Assembly: GCA_945643635.1 (NCBI GenBank)
Contig: CALZFC010000004.1
Coordinates: forward strand, 1,055,001-1,119,000
Length of the DNA stretch: 64,000 nucleotides
Direction of reading: 5' to 3'
Origin: Allodiplogaster sudhausi
Taxonomy: Eukaryota; Nematoda; Chromadorea; Rhabditida; Diplogasteridae
Shown: in pieces, positions 23,475-36,072 of the stretch
Layout of the letters: each line of letters opens with the position of its first letter
How positions within the stretch are numbered: position 1 is the stretch's first letter
The notes under the pieces: generated by a model
What the model was told of the DNA's origin: nothing
Database searches by the model: none
The model's input: only the letters and a program-made list of their open reading frames with translations
Position numbers and translations under genes: made by a program

Positions 23475-23766
23475 GAGAGATAAAGAGTGAGTGAGAGAGG
23501 GACAGAGAGAGAGAGTGAGAGAGGGACAGAGAGAGAGAGAGAGAGAGAGAGAGTGAGTGAGTGAGAGAGGGACACAGAGAGAGAGAGAGGGTGAGTGAGA
23601 GAGGGACACACAGAGAGAGAGAGAGAAAGAGAGAGTGATTGATAGAGGGACAGAGAGAGAGAGAGAGTGAGTGAGAAAGGGATAGAGAGAGAGTGAGAGA
23701 GTGAGAGAGGGACACAGAGAGAGAGAGAGTGAGTGAGAGAGGGACAGAGAGAGAGAGTGAGAGAAG

Positions 23767-23806
<40 letters not shown>

Positions 23807-23915
23807 GTGAGTGAGTGGGTGAGAGAGGGACACAGAGAGAGAGAGAGGGTGAGTGAGAGAGGGACAGAGAGAGAGAGAGAGAGAGTGAGTGAGAGAGGGA
23901 CAGAGAGAAAGAGAT
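23475..23915. repeat. (GA)n-derived minisatellite
   Basis: About 440 bases built from GAGAGAG, GTGAGTGAG and GAGAGGGACAGAGAG units in changing order, a higher-order variant of the GA microsatellite. Its minus-strand reading frames give long Ser/Leu repeats with no coding value. Confidence 0.9.
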
Positions 23916-23940
23916 GCCGATTTTATGAGTGAGGGAGCAC

Positions 23941-24146
23941 CTGTCTCCGGTGAATGCGCGCGGAGTGCCGCTTGGACGTGCTTGTGCTGGCAGGATGGAC
24001 TTCGCGCCAAGGTCATCAGCCCCTCCGCCAGAAGCTTCATCCGAACTGGACAAAACAGGCGGGGTCCCCGCCATGACTGCATGAACTACGAAAATGACTG
24101 TGGCTATGAGCAGAACCTCTCCAACCGTCAACACCGCAAATCGCAT
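23941..24146 (-). CDS. GC-rich exon-like segment with N-terminal membrane anchor
   Basis: Starting from ATG at 24146 the minus strand reads MRFAVLTVGEVLLIATVIFV, a clear signal/anchor segment, followed by a Gly/Ser/Pro-rich stretch (SSSDEASGGGADDLG) to a possible donor AG/GTGCTC at 23940. Base composition is much GC-richer than the flanks, as in the confirmed exons of this window. No second exon was found, since the next DNA on that strand is the GA array. It could be the first exon of a gene carried into segmental duplication copy 2, or a fragment. Family not recognised. Confidence 0.4.
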
Positions 24147-24495
24147 CTGCAGTGAATATTTTTCAGTGATCGTCCACTTTTAACAAAAATTACAAAAAGC
24201 TTAAAAATATAACTTATAATTGATTCAGAATGAACTATTAATCGAGAGTCGATCTTGTATTATTACAAAGGAGCAAACGGGTACTATTCAAAATATGAGC
24301 ATACATATGCATTTTCAATTCGCGCTAACTGAGCGATACTTCTACTTCTGGCTGACAAAAAAAATATATATCAATAAATGATATTGAGAAAGGCAGGCAA
24401 GACATAACATACCACGTTTCGCATCATACTTGTGCGGCTGTTCTCTCCGTCGATTCATTCACACACTCACTGGCCTGTAATATGGCCTATGTACA

Positions 24496-24822
24496 TACAG
24501 TACCGCCCAACATTTCAGGTACATAAATTAATTAGATTAATTAGATTAATTTAAATAATTTCAATTGGTAACACAAGATCGACGGCACCTAAAAGACTGC
24601 CATGACCCTCCTAAAATCGGCCGAATTCATTTCTAAACGGTCATTTCAGATTCTTTTTAAAATCTGACTGTATGTACTTGTTCAGCATGTCAAAAACCAC
24701 CCTAACAAACACAAGAAACTGCATAAAAGTGCCTAATATCGCTCAAATTCCAATTGAAATTATTTAAATTAATCTAATTAATCTAATTAATTTATGTACC
24801 TGAAATGTTGGGCGGTACTGTA
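24496..24822. mobile_element. TA-flanked MITE, Tc1/mariner-like ends
   Basis: Flanked by TA at 24496-24497 and 24821-24822. The 71-base terminal inverted repeats are 24498-24568 and 24750-24820, almost perfect, with outer ends CAGTACCGCCCAACATTTC and its complement. The internal part is about 180 bases and noncoding. TA target and CAGT start are as in Tc1/mariner elements. Confidence 0.85.
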
Positions 24823-25197
24823 CATATGTCTTACAAAACACCAGCTCGACTTAGGGTTTTTTAACAGCAAGAGGCAGATGGAAGAAGTCGAGAGCGAAAA
24901 ACAAAACAAAATGTCCGCCAATCTTTCCTTTTCCGACACAGACCGAATAATTTGATGAGTAAAAAATTATAAACTATTCCATATTCTTGGTGACTTATAA
25001 AAACCTAAATTTTATTTTTTTTCAATCATTTTTATTTAGATTGATTGAAAACTTTCTCGTAAACGCGTTTAAAGAAGATCAAGTTATCTATTACACGATT
25101 AAAAAATATGATTAATTAGTACTAATTACCCAAGTGAATCACGCTTATTTTTTTTACAGTTTTACAATTATACTATTCAATTTTAGTTTGATGACAT
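24823..25197. other. Unmatched AT-rich sequence
   Basis: Right part of the DNA that interrupts segmental duplication copy 2. Nothing recognised. It contains AATTACCCAAGT at 25124-25135, judged a chance match to a spliced-leader core. Confidence 0.5.
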
Positions 25198-25424
25198 CAT
25201 CGGTTATTTTGCGCGCTCAAAATCTTGTGTACATTTCTGCATCTATTACTACATATGTACATATGTATATGTATGAATGTTGCACCCCAATCCTAGTAAA
25301 CTGCCATAAAATCCGCCTATTCGGCATTGAAGACTTTTTGTTTTCATTTTTTGAAGCGGGAAACTAAAAAATTAATAAAAAATTAAATGAATACATAAAA
25401 CGTATATCTAAATAAGTAAATTAC

Positions 25425-25476
25425 TTTCTCCGAAGAATACCGAATTGATCAGCACGAGAAGGCCGAGAGCGAACAT
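25425..25476 (-). pseudogene. Possible signal-peptide exon, copy 2
   Basis: Equivalent of the exon at 9791-9744. ATG at 25476 encodes MFALGLLVLINSVFFGE with no stop before a GTAATT donor at 25424. The next exon-like region known from copy 1 is split here by the 23475-25197 insertion and has a stop in the matching frame, so the locus is unlikely to be functional. Confidence 0.3.
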
Positions 25477-25753
25477 CTTGCTTTGATCGAATCTGTAAGA
25501 AGATGGACTCGAAAAAAGCATCGAAAATTATTATTCAGTCCAAGAAGTATATTTTTGTCGGAGAATTTTTTTCTGAACAGAGATCCCACATGAAGAATGC
25601 GATACTATTGGAACTCATCGGCGCCAATTTGCTTTGGTAAAGATTGTTTAAATACATTTGTTATTCTAACACAACAACACAAGGGCGAGAGAGAACATTA
25701 TTCTGCTTGACTCTTTGAAAGTATTTCTAACCTTACATCGTTTTATTCTTTCG

Positions 25754-26706
25754 TCGGATACTTCCTTTAAGTGAGCGAGATAAGCAGTGCTTACCTAATA
25801 TTAATCGTTAATTGACGTGATATTGTAGAGAAGTCACGTCTATGGTGACAGAATTTCAATGTGAATTCGCATGAATGGCGACACGATCTGAAAGTAGGTA
25901 GTGAAAGAGAGAGAAGTCTTTCATTGAGAAGGAGAAAGAATTGAGGGGGGGGGGTGGGGCAAGAAAAGGAAAAGGGAATGAGACGACTCCGGAGAAGAGT
26001 TGATCACTTTCTATCACTTATTACTTTCTATCTTTATCTCTCCTTCCTTCCCTCTCCCCTTTCTGTTGATCTCATCTCTCCTCTTTTTCTCTCTCCTTCT
26101 TTGCTCTCTCCCTTCTGTTGTTCTTTCATCTGTCCTTCTCCACCATCTTCTTCTACATGCTCTCTCCCTTCTTGTTTCATTAGTCATCATCACCCTCTGC
26201 CTGTGAAATGTCCAGCATTTCAAGCAGACATCTTTTTTTCTTTCCAAAATATATTACTTTCATTCTCTAACTTCAGAATAAACATTCTAACTTCCCTTTC
26301 TTCACAACATCTCTGCAGTTTGCGTCAAGGCAAGGGTGTCAGAAGTGTCTGTATAAATATCTTCCATAAATCGCTCCATGCACAATCCAACACACTAATC
26401 TCAGACCCTAATGGGCAGGTGAAATCGAGTTGTTAAAGTAGAGCGAGCATCGCAAATTCAGAAAGAGTTTAATATTACTTGATGGTCCAAATAGATAATT
26501 GTTTAAAAATTATTTACAGCCTGGAAAGGAAGAATGATGTCTGCTTTGAGTGGTGGACGTTTCACAGGCTGACTGAGGAGGATTATGACTAAGAAAACAA
26601 GAAGGGAGAAAGCATGTGGAAAAGATGGTGAAGAAGGAGAGAGAAAAGAGAGAGAGAGTAATAGAGAGAAAGAGAGAAAGAGGGAGAGAAAGAGAGAGAG
26701 AGAGAA

Positions 26707-26801
<95 letters not shown>

Positions 26802-27103
26802 AAGAGAGAGAAAGTAATAAGTGGTAGAAAGTGATCAACTCTTCAACCATGGAGACGCATCATTCACATTTGTTTCCCTTGCCCCTGGATTTATGCATGC
26901 TTCCTCCTTCTCAATTTAGACTACGTCTTTCACTACTAACTTTCAGATCGTGTCGCCATACAAGTGACAATTTAACAACTTAACAATGACGTCACTTTGA
27001 AATTCAGTCACCATAAACGTGACTTCTCTACAAGCTCTCGTGTAATAATGTTAGGTAAGTATTTTTACGATCATTATCTCGCTCATTTAAAGGAAGTATC
27101 CGA
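25754..27103. mobile_element. Foldback element, copy 2 (both ends present)
   Basis: Left arm 25754 to about 26253, spacer to about 26515, right arm about 26516-27103. The outer ends TCGGATACTTCCTTT and AAAGGAAGTATCCGA are inverted complements. The spacer (TTTGCGTCAAGGCAAGGGTG ...) is nearly identical to that of copy 1. The right arm carries an expanded (GA)n tract (26640-26815). No open reading frame of interest in the spacer. Confidence 0.85.
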
Positions 27104-28012
27104 TGAAGATGGCGAGGAATTACCAATGAAAGAAATAATGCAACACGGCTTATATGATCCGAACATTTTAATACCACCGTGCAATAACTCAAATGTAAAT
27201 GTGAACTAGAAACTATGAGGGAGGATGAAGATTACAAATAAACGTGTAAACGAATTATTAGTGAGGTTAATTAGCTCATCCACATCTTTTCTAAAGAAAA
27301 CTTTTTGATATAGGAGAGGTTTAATTACTTAGCTGCCATGTAAAGGAGTACGAAATTCAAGCGTTATCTATTTTAAAATTCCAGCCTTAGATGAGGCAAA
27401 AAAGGCGCAAATTAAAGGTTGAATTTATGGCTCTTTTAAGCGCATTTGGAGTAAGTCGACAAGTCGATTGTTTTGGAGGAGCGGGACTTTTGTTTTCGGA
27501 AATTGTGAGTGTATATGGTCTTATTTTCATATAATTGTTGATTAATTACATAATTTTTTAAGCTATATATGGATATACCCGGATATTTTTTTGTAAATTG
27601 ACCAACAGCATCAGAAATCTTTTTTTTTTCGGAACTTGGGTTGCTTTAAAATACATTTAAGACTTTATATTTCGCTAGATTGGCTTTACAAGAGGAAAAA
27701 TATGTATACGTATGTAAAAAAAAAGGTGGATTAGGAATCGCCTGTTCGAATTTGCTGAATTCTGGGCTTATTTTGCGTCAAGGTAGATCATTGATAACAA
27801 ACTCAGTAAGCATTCTCGCTCTCTCGCTCTCTCCTCGGTTTTCCTTTCTCTCCACTCCCAAATTCAAGACGAAATTAGCGGCATGGAAATGCTGTTGAAC
27901 AAGTGAGGGATCAAGAAAATGAAGAGAGAAGCTCTACTCTCGCTTTTTGGCAGCCTTCAGTTTAGGCCTAGAGAGAAGCTCTACTCTCGCTTTTTGCAGC
28001 CTTCAGTTTAGC
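27104..28012 (+). repeat. Block N copy 2 and a short tandem duplication
   Basis: Block N similarity runs from about 27170 to 27760, followed by a (CT)-rich stretch and CCCAAATTCAAGACGAAATT (27857). At 27924-28012 a unit of about 45 bases (starting AGAGAGAAGCTCTACTCTCG) is repeated twice in tandem and followed by a run of 13 C. Confidence 0.75.
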
Positions 28013-28179
28013 CCCCCCCCCCCTCATTGTCAGGTTCAGAATGACTGACCTGAGTAATAGAGAGAGAAAGCGAGGCAGAGAAAGAGAGCAAGAAGGCATG
28101 GAAAGAGAGCATTCGAAACGGTTGATACTTTCACTTTTTTCACCTTTTTTCACGGGAATTAGCAATAAAGTTTTTTTAT

Positions 28180-28985
28180 AGAGATAATCTGCTCAAAAAT
28201 CCGTTTCGTTACCATTTAGTAGTTAAATTAATTTCAAAATATTCGTGGGAATCGAATATCCCATGACAATTTTGAAATCCATGTTCCTCACTCTACTCGA
28301 CAAGAGCTTTCGAACGGTATTTAGCTCGTTCCATAACCTAGACCATTCCCTTGTTAGCCCACTCCTTTTCTATCGAACGGAAGAAAAAAAATGTCAAAGT
28401 AGAAATAATCATTCTTTTGATCTATTTAAATAGCCATCTTCATAACTATGTTATGTAATTTTTTTTACTCTAACATTTTAAGACAGTCGGAGGTTTTCGT
28501 GGGCAAAAAAAAAGAATATATGTTTACTATAAATGGAAATGATGTTGATTGACAGCAATCAGATTGGGTGGAAAAATTTTCAGAAGTGCTGGATTTTCAA
28601 AAATCCGAAATTTGGTAATAATATGTACTTATTGCTAGTAAAATATTTGAAGTATTATTGTCGTAAGAAAGCGGGGCGAATGATACCCCAGCCCTTCCCT
28701 TGTCTCCTGATCCCCCTTCTAACTACCTTCTAACATTCCAATGAAAGAGAGCAAGGGTAGGATAAATAAATGGGGAAAAAATCCAATGTCCTCTCTGTCA
28801 TCTGCGCATTTCTGAGCTTGAGCTTGTCCACTAATTTAATACCCTTTCTTGAACCTACTGCTTACTGAATTTGTTATCAATGATCTACCAGGACGCAAAA
28901 TAAACTAGGTGAGACAATAAAAAAGCTCACAAAATAAAACATGAAAAATGAATATATTAACAGGGGAAATACATGTACTTACGAA
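28180..28985. other. Single-copy stretch, no gene recognised
   Basis: One of the few parts of the right-hand 50 kb that I could not match elsewhere in the window. Open frames up to 66 codons, none with recognisable features. Confidence 0.45.
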
Positions 28986-29689
28986 ATCAAGAAATGAATA
29001 GTGCCTTACAGCTTGTATGATCCGAACATATTAATACCACCGTGCAACACTCACCCAATGAAAGAAGTGAGGGAGGATGAAGATTACGAGGAAACTTGGA
29101 AACGAATTGAGAGTGAGAGAGAGCACGAGTCCACATCTGTTAGAAGGAAAACGCATCGATGAACTTGTGGTGATCTTTTTTTTATTTCTTGACTACCATT
29201 TATGAAACCGCGTTCGAAAAACGTGGAAAAGTCGAATGTTTGGACTTTGTTGGCACAAATTCTCTTCTATCTAAGTGGTTATTAGACTGCTAATTAGTGT
29301 GAACAATAACAACTTGATGAAGGGACAAAAGAAATTTTTCGCATTGTTTGTAACTTAATCTCGTTCGTGTTAGGTTGCCAATTCTCGCACGTACACAAAC
29401 AAGGTGAAATCCTAGTAGTAATATTGTTGTAAAATGCAGTAAAAGAATATGACACCAACAATTGAATCAATTAATTTGACCATGATCGGCATCCCACGCA
29501 ACGGAAGAGAAGCGACCATCGCTATTTTACTTCGTTGGTTCACTTTGAAACCACCGTCGCTCATTAAATGGGCTTGTTGAAAATTTTTGTTGTTTATTTT
29601 TCTTACTTAATGAAGAACAAGTTGAACCGCTCAGAATTTGTTCGATGTAATGGAAACGAGTGAAGAAATAAAATTCAAAGGCTTGTCGG

Positions 29690-29900
29690 CTATCTCTCTC
29701 TTTCTCTCTCTCTTTCTTTCTTTCTCTCTGTCACTTTCGCTCTCTTTCTCACTCTCTCTTTCTCTCTTCACCTAGTTTAGTTTGAGAATGGCACGAGTCA
29801 TAGGGAGGAGAGGCAGAGAGAGTGAGAAAGGGAGACAGATTTGATGGAGAGAGCGTAAGAAAAGAAAGCGAGAGAGAAAGAGAGAGAGAGAGAGAAAGAG
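29690..29900. repeat. CT-core-GA hairpin
   Basis: (CT)-rich tract, core with ACCTAGTTTAGTTTGAGAAT and GGCACGAGTCATAGGGAGGA, then (GA)n. Confidence 0.85.
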
Positions 29901-31069
29901 AATACTCACTTTTAAAGAATTCTGGAGATATCTTATATTTCCTTTTATAGATAGAATTGGAAAAAATTCTCACAATGTTTGATTCAATTTCGATGTCCTC
30001 GTTATACCGACTACGGTACGTAGACTCGAGAAGAGAATCTGGGTGGCCGAGAAACGAGTGCGTCCGTGCCGATGGAGCCGTTGTTGCCTCTCTGCCAATG
30101 GGACCGCTGGCATGGTCTCTAACAACTGTTTATTCGCTGTGCTGATGGAATGTCACGGGGATCTACTATATGGAAGAGGTCGACACTGCGGCGAATTCGT
30201 CGAAGTGGCCGTCGGATATTAGGAAGAACTTATCAAAGGGCCTTGGGCGTGGGGCGTCGATGGAGTGGATAAAAAATATTTATAAAAAGGGCAGGGGAAA
30301 CATAAATAACCATCCTAGATTAGATTTGATGACGCAATGTGCTAAAATCCTTCTAGTACTGCTGCCCAAAACTGCGATCGAAGCTAATTCCGGCAAACAA
30401 TTAAGTCAATAAATAATAATCACTTTTCTCATAAGAGCAATCTTACCAAAACTGTTAACGATTTAGAGACGACTGTTGTAGCTTTACTTTAATCGGTAGC
30501 TTTGAAACCACCGTTGCTCAGTTTTCCAACAAGTTCTTGGCTGAACCGCTCAGTCTTGTAGAAACGAATACAGAATTAAGATCTGTCGAAATCGCTTGGT
30601 TGTTTATCTCTCGCACTCTCTCCCTCTCTCTTTCTATTTTTGTCTCTGTCCCCACTTCTCTCTTTCTCTCTCTCTCTGTATCTTTCTCTTTTTCGACTGT
30701 TAGCGAGACAAGGCGAGAGTTTATATATGAAAAAGGAAAAGCGAACGAAATAGAGAGCCGATAGAAAGAGAGAGAGAGAGAGTGTGTGTCAACAAAGGCA
30801 CAAAAAGATTGAAAGGTATATTGTTGTCGTAAAATGCTGTAAAATGAAATAATATTCATACATAATTGATTAGATCCTACTACCTTCTCAACGTTAAAAA
30901 AGAGGCGACTGCCGCTCTTTTACTTTGCTGGTTAACTTTGAAACCACCGTTGCTCATTCAAGGGGCTTGTTGAACATTTCAGTTGCTTATTTATCATACA
31001 TGGTGTAGAAGCTGTACCATTCAGAATATGTTAAATGTTGTTGAAACGAGTGAGATCAATCGAACTCTC

Positions 31070-31077
31070 CCTCTCCC

Positions 31078-31135
<58 letters not shown>

Positions 31136-31190
31136 AGGATCTAGTTCAGTTTCGGAATGCTACGAGTCATAGGGAGGAGAGAGAGGGAGA
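31070..31190. repeat. CT-core-GA hairpin
   Basis: (CT)n, core GGATCTAGTTCAGTTTCGGA then CTACGAGTCATAGGGAGGA, (GA)n. This copy is closest to the consensus core. Confidence 0.85.
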
Positions 31191-32442
31191 TGGAGAGATT
31201 TGATGGATAAATCGTGAAAAAAAGTGAAAGCGAGAGGTGAGAATATTTAAATTATGTAATTCACGCGATATCTGATAATTAATTTTGTAGAATTCGAAAA
31301 AATTTTGCACAAAATTTCATTCAATTTCGAAATACTAGTCTTAAAGACTACGGTAGCAAAGAGAAGAAGATCTGGATTGCTGAGAAACCTGTGTGGCCGT
31401 TCCGAGGGAGCCCTTCGTTAACCTCTCTTCTAATGGGATCATTGGCCTGGTCTTGATTCTAGTAGATCTCCCTGTACGACGGTCTTACAATTCTCTACAA
31501 ACTCGTGTTTCATAAAAAAACAATGCAGATGATAACTATTTGAAACGTAATATAAATATTGTTTCAAATATTTATAGTTCTTCTTAAATTTTTTTGTACT
31601 TTCCACGAGACGCAAATAAATATGTTATTACTTATAGATAACTGTACCAAAAGAAGATCAAACAATGAAGTAACGAAAGCTGCAAAGTCATCGCGAGCAT
31701 AGGTTTCCGTTAATTTTTACTCGTTTGCACTATCAAAAAAAACAATGTTGTAATTACTGTTTGTTCTCTCTTATCGGGGCAATGTGCGATGATGGAATAG
31801 AACTGTCACATGGAAGTGGCATTATTAGGCAGCGCGGTGTTTACTTTGAAGTGGCCGACGAAGATTAGGCATTGGTGCTATCCAAGCCGTTTTTTTCATG
31901 GAACAGTGTCGATATGAAAGGGGCGGGGGAATTAATAACTATCCCAATCCAGATTTGATGACGCTTTGTATACTATATGTGTTAAAATCGTTCTATTACT
32001 GTTGCCATAAAATGCGGACCAAGCATCTAATTTCGGCAAACAATTAAGTCACTAAATAATAAGTACTTTCTCATTGGAGCTACTTCACCTGCCAGGAAAC
32101 GATTTAGGGACGCTGCTGCATTTTTACTTTGTTCGTTAACTTTGAAACCACCGTTGCTCTTTTTTCGAGCAGAGCAAGTTGTTGGCGGAATATTTCAGCT
32201 GTTTCTTTTTCTTGCTTAATATATCAAGCTGAACCGCTCACAATCAAGGTTGTTGAAACGCATATAGAATAAGGATCGGTCAAACACCCTTGGTTCTTTA
32301 TCTTTCGCACTCATTCTCTTTTTGTCTCTGCCCTCTCTCTCTCTCTCTCTGTATCTCTCTCTGTATCTCTCTCTCTCCCTCGTCTCTCTCTCCCTCTCTC
32401 TCTCTCTCCCTCCTCTCTCTCCCTCTCTCTCTCTCTCCCTCC

Positions 32443-32473
<31 letters not shown>

Positions 32474-32539
32474 GTATGTCACTCGTTGTCGACTAGTATA
32501 AAAGTAAGGTACATGTTGAGCGTTCTTGAAGCGAGTAAA

Positions 32540-32700
32540 TAAACAAGAAAGACAATAAAGAAGTGCACACGTGTTGCGGTGGTATGTGAAAATTACCTGA
32601 GACTATTTCTCTTCCAACTCATGCTAGCGAAGAGAGAGAGAGAAAGCGATAGAGAGAGAGAGCTAGAGAAGAGAGAGAGAGAGAGAGTGGAGGAGAGAGA
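32540..32700. repeat. Second core type (ACACGTGT core) before (GA)n
   Basis: GTGCACACGTGTTGCGGTGG at 32563 followed by TTCTCTTCCAACTCATGC and (GA)n. The same core occurs at 49696 and 63712 and, diverged, at 33400. It takes the place of the first core type between (CT)n and (GA)n. Confidence 0.7.
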
Positions 32701-33889
32701 AAAAAGATAAAGAGAGACGTAGGGGAGGAGGAGGAAATACGTAATGCATGATAACAAGGACGGATGAAGGACACAAAACTGCTGGAAAAACGCATAGACA
32801 CCAGAATAACTGACCATTATTCTCACTTTTCATTTGTCAACAATTAAGCCTACTTCTGCAATCAAGAAAACGCAACACGGCCGCTCTTTTATATTATTGG
32901 TTAACATTAAAACCACTGTAATATGCTCTTCGAGCTATTTAATTGTTATCTGAAATTTATTTTCGGTTGTTTACAATTAGCTTTACAAGCTGTACCGTTC
33001 AGAACATGTTGTTATCTGAAGAGTAAGATTAATCAAACTGTTTTAAAAAAAAGAGGCAATCGAAATATGCATGTTATTATTGTAGAGCAATTTCAATTAA
33101 TTGTAAGACACTTACCATCAGCAGGAATTTCAGACTCAACGCCCATTGCAGCCATTTCTTTACTTTACTTTCTTTGAGTATCTTTGAAACCACCGTTGTG
33201 TATTCTTCGAGCTAGTTAGCACTTACAAACATTACATCTTCCTGAATATGTATTTTGTATTACAAGATGTAGGGATCAGAAGATGTTGTGTTGTTGGAAG
33301 GAGTAAACAAAAAGGTTGATACAATTCTCGAGGCTATTCATCTCTCGATCTCTATCTCTCTCTCTCTCAATTTCTCCGTTATCTCTGTCCTAAATATAAG
33401 TGTACACATCTTGCAGCGGCGCGTGGAAATTAGCGAAAGTTCCTTATCCAACACTTCCAAACGAAGCTAGAGAGAGAGAGAGAGAAGGAGGAGAGAGCCG
33501 GAGAGAGAGAGAGAGCAAGTGAAGCAAGAGTGTTGGATAAGTTGATACGCTAAATTATTTTTCACTTTTATTTATGCCCACCTTAGGCACGGTTTTTTTT
33601 ACTTAGCAAGAGCCGCAAATACACAAAAAATTGCATTATTTTTGTGGAGAGAGAAGAGGAGAGAGCGATGGAGTCGAGAGAGGTAGGGAGAGTGAGTAAG
33701 AAAGAGTGAATTCTTGAATAGTTCCAGAGTAGGTGCCTCTTCGACCGTCTCTATAGGCTAGTTTATTTAAAGTTGTTAATATCTCATAAACGATATGTAG
33801 ATGTATTTTTATGAACTTTTTTTTGGAATAAATGAAATATTTATAGAAATTTTATCTTTTTTAATCGTCAATAATTTTTCCTGTAATTA

Positions 33890-34773
33890 AATTTGTTTCT
33901 TAACGGTTAGAATGGCAGACAATTAAGAACGTTATCTCACGTTACTTCGAAACTGTAGTGAACAGGTGGATTTCTCCCTCCCCTTCTAATGATTATCGTT
34001 TTTATATATCATAGACTTTGATATGTTAGCGTTTCCCTGCAGGTATAATTAAACTAGCTCAAGCTTCAACTTCTTACAGACTGTTCTTAAATACATATGT
34101 TTTGCCATTTTGTTTTCTAGATGACATTCTATCTAGAATATCGTCATTGTGGTCTTCGTTTCCTGTTTCCGGACGGTCCAAATTTCTCCTTCGGTTTGAG
34201 CGGCAGATAAAACTCTTTAAATTTATCTCATTGTCAGTAAATAGACGTTGAAAAAGGAGTGAAAAAAATGGACAAAAGCGCCGGTTTTTCAATTAATTGA
34301 TTTTTGTAATATATATTGACCCTACGTCCCCAGGGCCATCCATAACTCAGTGATCGATGGTTAGAATTGAGTGCCCCGTGCTTTCCATCAGCACATTGGC
34401 CGGATAAGAGAATAAACAGTTGATATTTAGTTCTGAGATTGATTACGGTGATATTTTTGGCCAATCAAATCCATTTTTTCTGTTTTCGTCTCGTTTCATC
34501 TCTTACCTTATTGTTAGAAGACCATCATAATGTGCCTTTCCAAATTCTATTCTCTTCTTCCACACGATTTGCAAAGTAATATCATTATCATTAAACCCAT
34601 CATGTCTTCTGAACGGAAAAGAATCCAGTTGTCAGAGAGAAAATAATCTTTCTTTCGTTCTCCTTGAACAGCCATCTTTGTGACTATTTTCATTATATGC
34701 ATAATTATTTATCTTGTATTTGCTGTTTTTGAGAGCAATGCAATCTCTTCTGCACTTTCGAATTATCTCTCTT

Positions 34774-34815
<42 letters not shown>

Positions 34816-35035
34816 TTTGACTTTACCTCTTCCTCTTCCTCTCTCTCTCTCACCTCTCTCTCTCTCTCTCTTACTCGCTATCTTTACCACTCTCGTTCTA
34901 TTCCTCTACAACAGAATTGAGAACGAATTTCTCTGCCATAAGCTAAGGTCTATCTATTAAAGAATTGCAAAAATATACATCTACGCCAATAATTTGTTGT
35001 ATTTCTTTTTATCCTACTACGTCACAATCGATTGC
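33890..35035 (+). repeat. Duplicated block P, copy 2
   Basis: Matches 13085-14470 in order, including TTCCTGTTTCCGGACGGTCC and TTATTGTTAGAAGACCATC, and a (CT)n tract at 34770-34870. Open frames in copy 1 are broken here, supporting a noncoding nature. Confidence 0.85.
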
Positions 35036-36027
35036 GAAATTGAAGCAGCACCCTGAAGAAGACACAGTCGACACATTGAGGGCGACTAGTCAGTAATATT
35101 CAAAGAGAATACGGTTTAGTTTCGCGTTCTCCTTTAACACCGAAGACCTTTATCGGATCATTCGAATCTCGCAGATCTCCCTGACTAAGGCATTGGTCAC
35201 TGCAAAGTTGGCATTGCAACAATTCAACAGAATCAATTATGTTTTTAATATATAGTTTTTAAAAAACTTCAGAGCTTTCTTGTATTACTTTGCACGATTC
35301 GGAAATACACATATCATTCAAATAATGCACCATTTCTCAATATTGGCCTAACGCGATGAAGAAGAGAAGAATGAATTACGGCTTATATGATCCGAACATC
35401 TTAATACCACCGTGCAATGAAAGAAGTGAGTTAGAATGAAGATTATGATGAAACTTGTAAGCGAATTACCAGTGAGGTTGAGCACGAACACTGGCTTCTT
35501 TTTGAAGATTAGAAATAACAGTAGCTTAAAAATATAATCTATTTGAAGGAAAATTGCACAAATTGTTTTCTATATACATATAGAAATCATTAGGCTTATG
35601 TGGTCATTAGGCTGCATTCAATGTAGACAGTGATAACTTGATAAAAGGACAAAATAAATCGTATAGAAGGCAGAATAGCTGGCCATACATAATTCACATT
35701 CTTTAATTAATCTCGCTCGTGTTTGGTCGCCTATTCCCTGGTCAACACCAAAAATGAAAATTATAATATTGTTGTATAATGCCATAAAGGATATAATATT
35801 CTCAAACAATTGAGTCACCAAATAAGAAATGAACCCCCAGACGAAACGAAACGGAGACGACTGTCGCTCTTTTACTTTGTTGGTTAACTTAGAAACCACC
35901 GTAGTTCCCTTTTCGAGAAGTTGTTGGCAGTACATTTAAGTTGTTAATTTATCTTAAAATAGCTACATCGCCTAGAACATTTTAACTGAAACGGGTAAAT
36001 AAAATAAACCTATTCATATTCTCGTCG

Positions 36028-36072
<45 letters not shown>

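Larger units (their letters stand above)
22409..27103. repeat. Segmental duplication, copy 2
   Basis: Partner of 8193-11397. It is interrupted by unmatched DNA from about 23475 to 25197, which contains a long (GA)n-type array, a GC-rich exon-like segment and a TA-flanked MITE. Matching resumes at TTATTTTGCGCGCTCAAAAT (25204), equivalent to 9538 in copy 1. Confidence 0.88.
28990..33890 (+). repeat. Composite modular repeat, several successive series
   Basis: Landmark starts: ACCACCGTGCAACACTC 29037; GAAACCACCGT near 29550, 30504, 30940, 32140 and 33188; GGATCTGGGTGG-type module 30028 and 31368; TGTCACGGGGATCTAC 30150; a related copy 31790-31880. CT-core-GA hairpins are at 29690-29900 and 31070-31190. 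A pure CT/CCCT tract lies at 32330-32475 and (GA)n tracts at 32630-32700 and 33470-33520. No coding sequence seen. Confidence 0.75.

Noticed and set aside
23348..24082. Long minus-strand frames of 240+ codons rich in Ser and Leu
   Set aside because: Apart from the first ~70 codons of the frame starting at 24146, the sequence is a translation of the GA-type minisatellite. All six frames of such a tract stay open for trivial reasons.
25124..25135. AATTACCCAAGT, identical to the core of nematode spliced leader SL1
   Set aside because: The flanks do not match and no donor GT with an SL RNA body follows. A 12-base chance match in AT-rich DNA is plausible.
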